From NCBI GenBank assembly GCA_017937195.1, contig JAGBEA010000001.1, positions 1 through 34,910 of the forward strand: 34,910 nt of DNA, given 5' to 3'. The position numbers and the translations under genes are program-made. Source of the stretch: Oscillospiraceae bacterium. Its GTDB lineage: Bacteria > Bacillota > Clostridia > Oscillospirales > Oscillospiraceae. This document shows positions 15,646 to 26,706 of this stretch, one piece after another. The notes beneath the pieces are model-generated. The model was not told the origin of the DNA and ran no database searches. It saw only the letters and a list, made by a program, of their open reading frames with translations. The number at the start of each line of letters is the position of its first letter. Positions within the stretch are counted from its first letter, which is position 1.

Positions 15646-17187
15646 GTTCGTGATGGAGATCTTCCACTCAGGGAAATTATAGAAAGGATCGGCGGCGGTA
15701 GGGGTCACATTTTCCACCGTGCCGGAGGGCAGCAGAACGGAGCTGGACTTAAAGCACACCGGCAGGATGGGACATTCGCGGGCGAGGTGGGTGCATAGTG
15801 CCAAAAAGGCGGCGGCGCGGTCACTCTCGGAGGCGGACAAGGCGCGCTGCAGCAGTGCATCCGTTTCGCTGTTGCTGTAATAACCGTAGTTCAACCGGCC
15901 GTTGCTGCCAATCAGGCTGTACAGATCCCAGTCGGCGGTCAGCCGACATTCGCCGTAGTAGAGGTCAAACTCACCGTTCAGCAGCGCCGACAGATACTGC
16001 TCCCACGGCAGCGATTCTACGCGGATCTGCAGATCGTGGCGGGAGAGATCCGAGGCGATCTTTTGGGCGGCGCGGACCTTGAAGCTGTTCTCCGAGTTGA
16101 CGAGCATAGTCAGATAGACCGTGTCACCGGAGGAATAGCCTGCGTCGGCAATCGCGGTGTCAAAGTGGTCGGGGGAATAGGTGATGTCCAGATCGGTGGG
16201 ATACAGCGCGGAGACGGGGGACAGCGGAAACTGCGCCGGCATACCGTGTCCCAGCAGGAAAGCGCTGACACAGCTGCTGCGGTCGATGCCCCGGTGCAGT
16301 GCGCGGCGCACAGCCGCGTCGTCCAGCGGCTCACTGGCCATATTCATTCCCACATACTGCAATGTGGTGCCGGCAGCATCGATATAATCGCCGCTGCCAT
16401 AGACATTGGTGGTGGAGGTGGCGGTCAGATCGCACATCAAAAGCTGCACCTCGCGGGCATAGAAGGCGTAGGCAACCGTGTCGCTGTCCTTACAGCGGTA
16501 CAAGCCGATGCGGTCGAGAGGCAGCTTTTTCTGCTGCCACCAGCCGGAGTAGGGCAGCAGGCAGACGCCCTGCCCGTCGTTTCCGTAGTAGTAAGGACCG
16601 GTGCCCACGGGATAGGTACGGCTCTCGGTGCCGTATTTGACAATGGGCACATCCAGACGGGAGATAAAGGCGGCATTGTCACGGCTCAGCTCGATATAAA
16701 CCGTGTTGGCACTGCCGGAGATATAGATCACATCCTGCAGGCGGTTGGCATAGCGGTCGCTGTTGCAGGCGCGGCGCAGGGAATAGACCACATCCCACGC
16801 GGTCAGTGCAGTGCCGTCGGAGAAGGTGACGCCGCTGCGCAGGGTGATGGCGTAGGTGTATCTGGAAACATCGTAGGTGTAGCTCTCAGCCAACATAGGC
16901 TGGGGGTTAAAGCTGGGATCAAGGGCAAACAGCCCCTCATACAGCAGCAGCCCCAGTGTCTGCTGTGTGCCGTCGGTGCAGGTGATGGGATCGGCGGTTT
17001 CACCCACCAGATAGGGCAGGGAGAAGGAGGTCAGCGCCGGACTTTCGTCTTGCTTGTCCGTTTTGCCGTAGTATTCCGCCAGCGTTTCGTAAAGACCATC
17101 CTGAGCGGGGTCTTCCCATTCACCGCAGCCGGTCAGCGAAAGCAGGGACAGCATGGCCAGCAGCAGGGCCAATAAGCGTTTTTTCAT
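15637..17187 (-). CDS. ABC-transporter peptide-type substrate-binding lipoprotein (SBP_bac_5)
   Basis: A 516-aa protein with a lipoprotein signal (MKKRLLALLLAMLSLLSLTG then C21, lipobox LTGC), so it is anchored outside the membrane. The body matches family-5 extracellular binding proteins for oligopeptides, nickel and similar ligands: GLFALDPSFNPQPMLAESYT, the YTITLRSGVTFSDGTALTAWDV-type block (here YAITLRSGVTFSDG) and later WEQYLSALLNGEFDLYYG. The frame is open upstream to 17364, but ATG 17187 has GGAGGG 7 nt before it and starts the signal peptide. It overlaps the pgeF stop (ATGA). No permease or ATPase genes are adjacent, so its transporter partner is unknown. Its stop lies in the terminator. 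Confidence 0.9.
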   Translation of the reverse strand: MKKRLLALLLAMLSLLSLTGCGEWEDPAQDGLYETLAEYYGKTDKQDESPALTSFSLPYLVGETADPITCTDGTQQTLGLLLYEGLFALDPSFNPQPMLAESYTYDVSRYTYAITLRSGVTFSDGTALTAWDVVYSLRRACNSDRYANRLQDVIYISGSANTVYIELSRDNAAFISRLDVPIVKYGTESRTYPVGTGPYYYGNDGQGVCLLPYSGWWQQKKLPLDRIGLYRCKDSDTVAYAFYAREVQLLMCDLTATSTTNVYGSGDYIDAAGTTLQYVGMNMASEPLDDAAVRRALHRGIDRSSCVSAFLLGHGMPAQFPLSPVSALYPTDLDITYSPDHFDTAIADAGYSSGDTVYLTMLVNSENSFKVRAAQKIASDLSRHDLQIRVESLPWEQYLSALLNGEFDLYYGECRLTADWDLYSLIGSNGRLNYGYYSNSETDALLQRALSASESDRAAAFLALCTHLARECPILPVCFKSSSVLLPSGTVENVTPTAADPFYNFPEWKISITNKK

Positions 17188-17999
17188 AGCTTGCCCTCCT
17201 GCAGCGCGATCATGGCGATCTGTGCGCCGCGCGCATTGCCCATCTTGCGGTGGGACCAGTACAGCTGCGGCATACAAGCGGTGCAGTGATCGCAGATGTC
17301 GATTTGCTCCACACCCACGCTGCGCAGCCAGTGGGCATTGATGGATTTGAGGTCGATGTGCCATTTCGCGCCGCGGCGCACCATATAGGGCTCTGCAGCG
17401 TCGCCCAGCGCAGCACGCAGGGCGGCAGGCACATCGTCGTCCGTTTCAAAGCAGCACTGACCGATAGCAGGACCGATGGCACACACCAGATCCTGCGGCT
17501 TGGTGCCAAATTCCCGCACCATAGCCAGCACCGTTTTCTTCACAATGCCCTGCGCCACACCGCGCCAGCCGGCGTGTACCGCACCGATGGCACGGTTTAC
17601 CGGATCGTACAGCAGGATGATGCCGCAATCGGCAGAAAAGACCACGAGGGGAATGTTGGGCGTGCTGCAGATCATAGCATCCACGCTCTCATAGTCCCGC
17701 TCACGCCACAGACCTTTGCCGGCATCATCCTCGGTGACAAGAAGGATGTTGTCCTCGTGTACCTGACGGCTCAGCACCGTGCGGCATTCCTCTGTGCCGA
17801 TAGCAGCGCAGAACCGGCGGTAATTCTCCTGCACGCAGGCAGGATCATCGCCGCGGCCGATGCCCAGATTCAGGCTGTCCCACGGCGCGGTGCTGACACC
17901 GCCAAGCCGCGTGGAAAAACCGTGAGCAAGACCGGGCAGGGAAAGAGATTCACTTGTCAGCCAGCACAGTCCGTTGGCGCGGTTGGTCTGAAAGGGCAT
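17184..17999 (-). CDS. pgeF: PgeF/YfiH-family (DUF152, multicopper-polyphenol oxidoreductase-like) protein
   Basis: A 271-aa protein of the YfiH/LACC1 family, whose members act as purine nucleoside phosphorylase/adenosine deaminase, or in E. coli edit mis-incorporated L-Ser in peptidoglycan (PgeF). The zinc-site triad is visible: H81 (RQVHEDNI), C125 (FSADCG) and H142 (AVHAGWRG). The family GHGFSTRLGGVST-like start and DHCTACMPQLYWSHRK-like end are present. The RBS is AAAGGAG, 7 nt before the start. The last codons overlap the binding lipoprotein start by 4 nt, so the two are co-translated. Confidence 0.93.
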   Translation of the reverse strand: MPFQTNRANGLCWLTSESLSLPGLAHGFSTRLGGVSTAPWDSLNLGIGRGDDPACVQENYRRFCAAIGTEECRTVLSRQVHEDNILLVTEDDAGKGLWRERDYESVDAMICSTPNIPLVVFSADCGIILLYDPVNRAIGAVHAGWRGVAQGIVKKTVLAMVREFGTKPQDLVCAIGPAIGQCCFETDDDVPAALRAALGDAAEPYMVRRGAKWHIDLKSINAHWLRSVGVEQIDICDHCTACMPQLYWSHRKMGNARGAQIAMIALQEGKL

Positions 18000-18026
18000 A
18001 GAAAACTCCTTTACAAAAGTGGGAAA

Positions 18027-18041
18027 GCGCCGAAGCGGCGC
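18027..18041 (-). other. GC-rich stem-loop between secA and pgeF
   Basis: GCGCCG/CGGCGC with a 3-nt loop in the 127-nt gap. On the - strand it is followed by TTTCCCACTTTT, a poor T-tract, so it could be a weak terminator of secA or a processing signal. A second small stem, AGCAG/CTGCT, directly follows the secA stop. No separate promoter for pgeF was found here. Confidence 0.4.
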
Positions 18042-18126
18042 GATTGGCGGCCGCGTTCAGCGGACGGGAATCGCATTGCCGCGACGGTGGGAATGGGGTG
18101 GAAAACACGGTCAGCAGAAACTGCTA

Positions 18127-20865
<2,739 letters not shown>

Positions 20866-20918
20866 ATATCCGGTTCCTTTCTCGTTTGAAAGTATTTTTG
20901 ACATAATAATACCAATAT

Positions 20919-20947
20919 AGTATAGCACAAGGGTGTGTCATATGCAA
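20919..20947 (-). promoter_or_regulatory. secA promoter
   Basis: On the - strand: -35 TTGCAT (20947-20942), 17-bp spacer, -10 TATACT (20924-20919) with an extended TGC. It lies about 54 nt upstream of the secA start and downstream of the terminator of the 74-aa gene. Confidence 0.72.
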
Positions 20948-21001
20948 AGGAAAATGGACGATTCGCCGCTGTGTTTACAAAAAGTTTGCACACAAAAACG
21001 C

Positions 21002-21027
21002 AAAAAAGCCGGACGAAAGTCCGGCTT
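21002..21027 (-). terminator. intrinsic terminator after the 74-aa gene
   Basis: On the - strand, AAGCCGGAC (21027-21019) pairs with GTCCGGCTT (21014-21006) around TTTC, followed by a T6 run (complement of 21002-21007). It isolates the upstream pair of genes from secA. Confidence 0.9.
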
Positions 21028-21050
21028 GGAAAGATAGGGCTGCAATACGA

Positions 21051-21275
21051 TCAATCCTCGCCGATCAGCGCGAAGAGTCGATCTGCAAGATCACCGTATC
21101 GAAAGAACAGAGTTTCTTCATCACAGTTGTAGAACTGGGCGTAAGAATTCTCGGCGGCACGAACAGCGTCTAAAAGTGCAAGGGCTTCATCAGTGGAATA
21201 ATTGTGGGCAGGGTCAAATGAGATCCCTTTTTGCGCAAGAAGATGGTGCTCTTCATAAGTGAGCGGGAAAATCAT
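21051..21275 (-). CDS. 74-aa protein of unknown function
   Basis: A small acidic protein (MIFPLTYEEHHLLAQKGISF ... RYGDLADRLFALIGED), not recognised. It has no signal peptide or membrane helix; it is probably alpha-helical in the part EALALLDAVRAAENSYAQF. A GTG at 21281 is part of the GGAGGTG sequence, so ATG 21275, 7 nt after GGAGG, is the start. It lies 21 nt after the DapF-like gene and is followed by a strong terminator, so the two form an operon. The good RBS and terminator argue that it is real. Confidence 0.75.
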   Translation of the reverse strand: MIFPLTYEEHHLLAQKGISFDPAHNYSTDEALALLDAVRAAENSYAQFYNCDEETLFFRYGDLADRLFALIGED

Positions 21276-21296
21276 CTGCACACCTCCAAAAAATAC

Positions 21297-22106
21297 TCAA
21301 AACACCACATCCACCTTTTTATCCCTGCCCAGCGATACGGTGCCGGTGATGGTCAGCGCCGTGACGGCGTGTCCGTCCCACTCGGTGGTGACGGCGATGG
21401 TGCCGCCGGGCTGCTTGATGCTCAGGCACTGCCCTGCGCCGCGCTGCTGCGTCAACGCGCAGACAGCTGCCGCGCTGCCGCTGCCGCAGCCCCGTTCCCA
21501 TACAGCGGTGTCGGTGGGCTTGACATACACCAGAGGATCAATACGCATCCGCTGCTCGTCCAGCAGGATCAGCCCCACCGCCTCGCCGGGGAGAGAATCG
21601 CTCCAGCGGCGCAGCAGTGCCTCCGCCTGATAGGGCTGCACCGTGCCGACGGGGGCGATGATATGGCAGATGCCGGGCAGGAATACCACCGGTAAAGTGA
21701 TCTCGCCGCCATGGGTAGGGAAGGTGCGCTGTGTGATCTCCTGCGGAAGGGGCAGGGAGACGGTACCGATATAGCCGCCGCGCACCGCGGTGACGGAGCA
21801 GGGGATGAGCGCATCGGCGCCGGAGATATCCAGCCGGAACTCGCGGCTCTCGCCCACGCCCAGATGCTCCTTGCGGCACAGCCACGCACCCAGCGACATA
21901 GTGGCATTGCCGCAGAACTCGCCGCCCATCATCTGCAAGCGGGCAGGTGCGGCGTCGGACACTTCCAGAAAGCCCACCTGCTCGGCATCGTGCTCACGGC
22001 GCAGCAGCCACGCGGCGGTCTGCGCCTGCAGCGAGCGCTGCACCAGCGTGGTGACCAGCAATGTGATATTTTTTGTCGGGTCGATGACCGTGTAGTGCAA
22101 AATCAT
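21297..22106 (-). CDS. DapF/CntK-superfamily PLP-independent amino-acid epimerase
   Basis: A 269-aa protein with the two-cysteine racemase pattern of the diaminopimelate epimerase fold: C65 in GGEFCGNATMS and C207 in VWERGCGSGSAAAV. In true DapF the second motif reads GTGACAA after ERGAGET, so this is a divergent member closer in plan to CntK-type histidine racemases of opine metallophore pathways. The substrate cannot be told from sequence. No nicotianamine-synthase-like or opine dehydrogenase gene is adjacent. The frame extends to 22202, but ATG 22106 follows AAAGGACACCGCCCT and fits the promoter. It is co-transcribed with the 74-aa gene. Confidence 0.82.
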   Translation of the reverse strand: MILHYTVIDPTKNITLLVTTLVQRSLQAQTAAWLLRREHDAEQVGFLEVSDAAPARLQMMGGEFCGNATMSLGAWLCRKEHLGVGESREFRLDISGADALIPCSVTAVRGGYIGTVSLPLPQEITQRTFPTHGGEITLPVVFLPGICHIIAPVGTVQPYQAEALLRRWSDSLPGEAVGLILLDEQRMRIDPLVYVKPTDTAVWERGCGSGSAAAVCALTQQRGAGQCLSIKQPGGTIAVTTEWDGHAVTALTITGTVSLGRDKKVDVVF

Positions 22107-22139
22107 AGGGCGGTGTCCTTTCGGGAGATTGACAGAAAC

Positions 22140-22168
22140 ATTATACCGCGCCGCAGCACAAATTTCAA
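22140..22168 (-). promoter_or_regulatory. promoter of the DapF-like operon
   Basis: On the - strand: -35 TTGAAA (22168-22163), 17-bp spacer, perfect -10 TATAAT (22145-22140), about 34 nt upstream of the start. Its -35 is only 6 bp from the -35 of the divergent RNase promoter, so the two probably compete. Confidence 0.78.
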
Positions 22169-22174
22169 TTCCTG

Positions 22175-22203
22175 TTGCCCAAAAGGGAAAAAGGTGGTAC
22201 AAT
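22175..22203 (+). promoter_or_regulatory. promoter of the beta-CASP RNase gene
   Basis: A -35 TTGCCC (22175-22180), 17-bp spacer and -10 TACAAT (22198-22203) with an extended TGG. The leader of about 75 nt contains a bulged hairpin GTTTCCC/GGGAAC (about 22226-22246). Confidence 0.7.
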
Positions 22204-22285
22204 ATATGATGAAATGGAAGAATGTTTCCCTATATAGCGGGAACGAAATCTGAACTTTGCAATCATAAAAGAAAGGAAGACCACT

Positions 22286-23890
22286 ATGAAGCTGAGCTTT
22301 TTCGGAGCGGACCATTGCGTGACCGGCAGCTGCCACTGCCTTGAGGTGAACGGCAAAAAAATTCTGGTAGACTGCGGTCTGCAGCAGGGGCGTGACGAGA
22401 TCGACAATGCATCGCTGCCCTTTGCGCCCAACACCGTGGACTATGTGCTGGTGACCCACGCCCATATCGACCACTCCGGCCGCGTGCCGATGCTGATCAA
22501 GCACGGCTTCAACGGCCGCATCATCACCACCCGTCAGACCGCCAACCTGCTGGACATTATGCTGCAGGACTCCGGTCACATTCAGGAGAGCGACGCCGAG
22601 TATCAGAACAAGAAGAATAAGCGCGCCGGCCGCCCCGAGGTGGAGCCGCTGTACACCGTGGAGGACGCTATGCGTGTGCAGGAGTTTTTGCAGACCTGCG
22701 AGTACGGTGACATCGTTGAGCTGTGCGAGGGCGTGACGGCGGAGTTTATCGATGCCGGTCATCTGCTGGGCTCTGCCAGCATCCGCCTGAGCGCCACCGA
22801 GAACGGCGAGAAGCGCACCATCGTGTTCTCCGGCGATATCGGCAATGTGGATCAGCCTATCATCCGCGATCCCCAGACCTTCAGCGAGGCGGACTATGTG
22901 GTGATGGAGAGCACCTACGGCGACCGCAACCACACCGAGGTGTGGAGCTATACCGACGAGCTGGCGGCCATCATCGATGAAACACTGGGTCGCGGCGGCA
23001 ATGTGGTGATCCCCTCCTTCGCGGTGGGTCGTACGCAGGAGCTGCTGTACTTCATCCGTGAGATCAAGGATCAGAATCTGGTGAAGTCCGTGAAGGATTT
23101 CCCCGTGTATGTGGACAGCCCCCTTGCCAAGCGCGCCACCACCATCTTCTGCGGCGACCTGCACGGCTATCTGGATGAAGAGGCTATGGAACTGGTGCAG
23201 GACGGCACCCATATGTTCAACTTCCCCGGCCTGCATCTCACCGAGAGCACCGAGGAGTCCAAGCTGCTGAATCTGGATAAGACCCCCAAGGTCATCATCT
23301 CCGCCTCCGGTATGTGCGATGCAGGACGCATCCGCCATCACCTCAAGCACAATCTGTGGCGCAGCGAGAGCAGCGTAGTATTCGTGGGCTTCCAGTCCCC
23401 CGGCACGCTGGGCCGCCATCTGCTGGACGGTGCCGAGAGCGTGAAGATGTTCGGTGAAAAGATCGCCGTTCAGGCCAGGATCGTCAACTTCCAGGGACTT
23501 TCCTCCCACGCCGACCACGACCATCTGATCGGTTGGGCGGAGGCGTTCAAGGCCGATAAGCCCCAGCGGGTGTTTGTGGTACACGGCGACGCCGATGTGG
23601 TGCCCAAGTTCGTGGCGGATCTGGAGAATCTGGGCTACACCGCCCACGCGCCGCTGTACACCGAGGAGTATGACCTGATCGCAGACGCCAAGGTGAAGGA
23701 AGGCTACATCCCCGTCAAGCCCGAGAAGGAGTATACGCCTACCACCAAGGCCTCCGCCATCTATCAGAAGCTGCAGCAGGCAGGCGATGCGCTGATGTCT
23801 CTCATCCGCCGCAGCAAGGGTCGGGACAACAAGACCCTCACCGCGTTTGCCGATGCGGTCAACGAGCTGCTGAAGAAGTTCGAATTCTAA
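22286..23890 (+). CDS. beta-CASP metallo-beta-lactamase RNase (CPSF73/YSH1-like)
   Basis: A 534-aa putative RNA-processing nuclease. The metal motif HAHIDH is at residues 58-63, followed by DAGHLLGS, FSGDIGN and the C-terminal histidine in GLSSHADHDHL. The beta-CASP part contains IPSFAVGRTQELL and VIISASGMCDAGRIRHHL. The group is related to archaeal/eukaryotic CPSF73 rather than to RNase J. A helical C-terminal extension (about 490-534) is extra. The ATG follows AAAGGAAG. It has its own promoter and terminator. Role in RNA 3'-end processing is by family only. Confidence 0.93.
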   Translation: MKLSFFGADHCVTGSCHCLEVNGKKILVDCGLQQGRDEIDNASLPFAPNTVDYVLVTHAHIDHSGRVPMLIKHGFNGRIITTRQTANLLDIMLQDSGHIQESDAEYQNKKNKRAGRPEVEPLYTVEDAMRVQEFLQTCEYGDIVELCEGVTAEFIDAGHLLGSASIRLSATENGEKRTIVFSGDIGNVDQPIIRDPQTFSEADYVVMESTYGDRNHTEVWSYTDELAAIIDETLGRGGNVVIPSFAVGRTQELLYFIREIKDQNLVKSVKDFPVYVDSPLAKRATTIFCGDLHGYLDEEAMELVQDGTHMFNFPGLHLTESTEESKLLNLDKTPKVIISASGMCDAGRIRHHLKHNLWRSESSVVFVGFQSPGTLGRHLLDGAESVKMFGEKIAVQARIVNFQGLSSHADHDHLIGWAEAFKADKPQRVFVVHGDADVVPKFVADLENLGYTAHAPLYTEEYDLIADAKVKEGYIPVKPEKEYTPTTKASAIYQKLQQAGDALMSLIRRSKGRDNKTLTAFADAVNELLKKFEF

Positions 23891-23902
23891 GAATAACAGT
23901 TG

Positions 23903-23933
23903 AAAAGGGCAGGCACACCGCCTGCCCTTTTTT
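23903..23933 (+). terminator. intrinsic terminator after the RNase gene
   Basis: AAAAGGGCAGGC pairs with GCCTGCCCTTTT around ACACC, ending in T6. Only 17 nt separate it from the next start (23951) and no promoter fits there, so transcripts of the following genes must either read through or start upstream. Confidence 0.9.
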
Positions 23934-23950
23934 GCAGAAAGGCTTATGCT

Positions 23951-25306
23951 ATGGCACCTTTGCAGAAAAACAAAATCTATCGCGCCGTTATCGAGGGCTA
24001 CTCCTCCGAGGGTCTGGGTATCGCCCGCATCGACGGGCAGGTGGTGTTCGTCCACCGCGCCGTCCGCGGCGAGGTGTGTGACATCCTTGTGCTGAAAGTG
24101 CTGAAAAATGCGGCATTCGGCAAGGTGGTGGGCATCGAAACGCCCTCACAGCACCGCAAAGACCCCGATTGCCCCTACTATGGGCAGTGCGGCGGCTGCG
24201 ATTTCCGCCATATGGACTATGAAGAGGAGCTGTGCGCCAAGCGCCGGCGGGTGCAGGATGCGCTGCGCCGTCTGGGCGGCAGCGAGGTCGAGGTGGAGGA
24301 AATTTTGGGCGCGGCGGAGCAGCTGCGCTACCGCAACAAGAGCCAGTATCCCATCTCCGCTGACGGTAAGGTGGGCTTTTACCGCGCCCGTACCCATCAG
24401 GTGGTGGAGACGGAGCAGTGCCTGATTCAGAAGGCGGAGGCGGACAGCGCCGCGCAGGCGGTGCGGCAGTATATGCAGCGCTTCGGCGTCAGCGGCTACG
24501 ATGAGCATAGCGGCAAGGGGCTTTTGCGCCATCTCTATGTGCGTACCAACCGCAAGGGCGAGTCGCTGCTCTGTTTGCTGGTCAACGGGGAAAGGCTGCC
24601 CTACGAGGCGGAGCTGGTGACCATGCTGCGCGAGGCGGTGCCCAAGGCTGTGGGCATCGTGCTGGGCGTGAACCGCCGCCGCGGCAACACCATTCTGGGC
24701 GAGCGCTACCGCACACTGTGGGGGGAAGCTGTGCTGCTTGACACGCTGTGCGGCTTGACCTTCCGTCTGTCGGTGCCGTCGTTCTATCAGGTGAATGCAG
24801 AGCAGGCGGAGGTGCTTTACGGCAAGGCGGTGGAGTTTGCTGGGCTCACCGGTAGTGAGTTGGTGCTGGATCTCTACTGCGGCGCCGGCACCATCACGCA
24901 GGTGATGGCGCAAAAGGCGGGCAAGGTCATCGGCGCGGAGATCGTGCCGGAGGCCATCGCCGACGCCAAGGTGAATGCCGAAATGAACGGCGTAAATAAT
25001 GTGGAATTTTACTGCGGCGACGCATCCGATATTGCCGCGGAGCTGTCGCGGCGCGGTCTGCGCCCCGATGTGATCTGTGTCGATCCGCCCCGCAAGGGAC
25101 TTGCCCCCGAGGTAGTGGAGGCGGCGGCAGGTATGGCGCCGCAGCGCATCGTGTATGTGTCCTGCGACCCTGCCACCATGGGGCGCGATGTAAAGCGCTT
25201 TGCCGCGCTGGGCTACGAAGCCGTGCGCGCCGTCGCTGTGGATCTCTTCCCCGGCACGGCGAACATAGAATCCGTGGCGCTGCTTGTGCGCAGGGACGAA
25301 AATTGA
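23951..25306 (+). CDS. rlmD: 23S rRNA (uracil-5-)-methyltransferase, RlmD/RlmCD-type with Fe-S cluster
   Basis: A 451-aa SAM-dependent m5U methyltransferase of the RumA/TrmA family. It has an N-terminal TRAM domain (about residues 5-60, RAVIEGYSSEGLGIARIDG). The [4Fe-4S] ligands C74, C80, C83 (DCPYYGQCGGC) and C157 are present. The SAM motif is LDLYCGAGTITQVM, then DPPRKG, with catalytic C405 in YVSCDPATMGRD. In Firmicutes one enzyme often modifies both U747 and U1939 (RlmCD); the exact site is not decidable here. ATG 23951 is 8 nt after AGAAAGG; an earlier frame opening at 23900 crosses the terminator and is rejected. Confidence 0.93.
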   Translation: MAPLQKNKIYRAVIEGYSSEGLGIARIDGQVVFVHRAVRGEVCDILVLKVLKNAAFGKVVGIETPSQHRKDPDCPYYGQCGGCDFRHMDYEEELCAKRRRVQDALRRLGGSEVEVEEILGAAEQLRYRNKSQYPISADGKVGFYRARTHQVVETEQCLIQKAEADSAAQAVRQYMQRFGVSGYDEHSGKGLLRHLYVRTNRKGESLLCLLVNGERLPYEAELVTMLREAVPKAVGIVLGVNRRRGNTILGERYRTLWGEAVLLDTLCGLTFRLSVPSFYQVNAEQAEVLYGKAVEFAGLTGSELVLDLYCGAGTITQVMAQKAGKVIGAEIVPEAIADAKVNAEMNGVNNVEFYCGDASDIAAELSRRGLRPDVICVDPPRKGLAPEVVEAAAGMAPQRIVYVSCDPATMGRDVKRFAALGYEAVRAVAVDLFPGTANIESVALLVRRDEN

Positions 25307-25322
25307 CAGAGAGGTGACGGCG

Positions 25323-25988
25323 ATGAAGCTGTTTTTGCAGGCGATCGCAAAATTTACGCTGGGTGTTGTGCTGGTGGGCGTGCTGATCTTCCTGCCGGCG
25401 GGCACGCTGGCGTTTCATAACGGCTGGCTGCTGATGGGCATCTTGTTTGTGCCGATGTTTGCGGCAGGACTTGTAATGCTGGCAAAGAACCCTGCGCTGC
25501 TGCGCTCGCGGCTGGATGCCAAGGAGAAACAGCGGGAGCAAAGCATCGTGGTGAAGCTCAGTGGGCTGATGTTCATCGCAGGCTTCGTTGCGGCAGGACT
25601 TAACTACCGCTTCGGTTGGTATATGCTGCCCCGCTGGGCAGTGATCGCCGCGGCAGTTGTCTTTCTCTGTGCGCACCTCCTCTATGCCGAGGTGCTGCGG
25701 GAGAACGCCTATCTCAGCCGTACCATCAAGGTGCAGCAGGGGCAAAAGGTGATCGACACGGGGCTGTACGGCATCGTGCGCCACCCCATGTACAGCGCCA
25801 CGCTGCTGCTGTTCTTGTCTATGCCGCTGGTGTTGGGTTCGGTGTATGCGTTTTTGATCTTCTTGGTCTATCCCTTCATTATCGCGGCGCGTATCCGCGG
25901 TGAGGAAGCGTTTTTGGAGCAGGAGCTGGAGGGCTACAGCGCGTACAAGCAGAAGGTGAAATACCGCCTTGTGCCGTTTGTCTGGTGA
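25323..25988 (+). CDS. integral membrane methyltransferase, ICMT/PEMT-like
   Basis: A 221-aa protein with about five hydrophobic helices. The C-terminal signature of isoprenylcysteine-carboxyl-methyltransferase-like enzymes is present: TGLYGIVRHPMYSATLL (RHPMY 153-157), then RIRGEEAFLEQELEGYSAY (EE 194-195), which form the SAM pocket in the family. ATG 25323 is preceded by GAGAGGTGA. Bacterial members methylate varied small molecules, lipids or Cys; the substrate is unknown. It lies 16 nt after rlmD and 13 nt before the DUF5714-like gene, an arrangement suggesting shared function with the latter. Confidence 0.87.
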   Translation: MKLFLQAIAKFTLGVVLVGVLIFLPAGTLAFHNGWLLMGILFVPMFAAGLVMLAKNPALLRSRLDAKEKQREQSIVVKLSGLMFIAGFVAAGLNYRFGWYMLPRWAVIAAAVVFLCAHLLYAEVLRENAYLSRTIKVQQGQKVIDTGLYGIVRHPMYSATLLLFLSMPLVLGSVYAFLIFLVYPFIIAARIRGEEAFLEQELEGYSAYKQKVKYRLVPFVW

Positions 25989-26001
25989 GAGGAGCGCGGT
26001 T

Positions 26002-26706
26002 ATGCACGAAGAATGTTTGATCTGCAAAGCGCCGCTGGAGTATTTGGAAACAGACACGCAGATGGAGTGTGCCATCTGCCATAAAAAAGAGAACAGTAAG
26101 ACGCGCTGCGTAGGCGGTCACTATGTGTGCAGCGAGTGCCACACAAGCGGGATGGATGCCATCTTTGCCGTGTGCCTGCAGGCGGAATCGGACGACCCCG
26201 TCGAGATTCTGGAGCAGATGATGTCCATGGAGTTTTGCCATATGCACGGACCGGAGCACCACGTGATGGTGGGCGCGGCACTGCTGACGGCATACCGCAA
26301 CGCAAGCGGCGAGGTGGACTTGGACAGCGCCCTTGCCGAGATGTACAGCCGCGGACGGCAGGTGCCCGGCGGCGCCTGCGGTTTTTGGGGCGCCTGCGGA
26401 GCAGGTATCAGCACGGGGATGTATATGTCTATCGTCACCAAGGCGACGCCGCTGGCAAAGGAGGCGTGGAGCCTTTCCAACCGGATGACTGCCCGCGCAC
26501 TGGATGCCATCGGCGCCCACGGCGGTCCGCGCTGCTGCAAGCGGGATTCCTATCTGGCGCTGCAGGAGGCGGTGGCATTTACCGCAGAGGAGCTGGGCAT
26601 TAAAATGAAGCTGAAACCCATCGTCTGCACGCGCTGGGCGATGAACAACCAATGCCTTGCCGAGAACTGCCCGTTCCATCCGAAGGAGAGTGAGAAAGGT
26701 GAATAA
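26002..26706 (+). CDS. Cys/His-rich DUF5714-like protein
   Basis: A 234-aa soluble protein. The N-terminal part has a zinc-binding pattern (C5-x2-C8, C23-x2-C26, C36, C43-x2-C46). The core carries FCHMHGPEHH (79-87), GGACGFWGACGAGISTG (123-139), GPRCCKRDSY (175-184) and CTRWAMNNQCLAENCPFH (209-226). This dense set of Cys/His fits the DUF5714 family as I recall it; the function of that family is not known. ATG 26002 follows AGAGGAG. It ends in an 8-nt overlap with the nuclease-like gene and follows a membrane methyltransferase. Confidence 0.75.
   Translation: MHEECLICKAPLEYLETDTQMECAICHKKENSKTRCVGGHYVCSECHTSGMDAIFAVCLQAESDDPVEILEQMMSMEFCHMHGPEHHVMVGAALLTAYRNASGEVDLDSALAEMYSRGRQVPGGACGFWGACGAGISTGMYMSIVTKATPLAKEAWSLSNRMTARALDAIGAHGGPRCCKRDSYLALQEAVAFTAEELGIKMKLKPIVCTRWAMNNQCLAENCPFHPKESEKGE

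Noticed and set aside
22103-24055. 650-codon - strand frame opposite the beta-CASP RNase
   Set aside because: Antisense shadow of a well-supported gene with intact active-site motifs.
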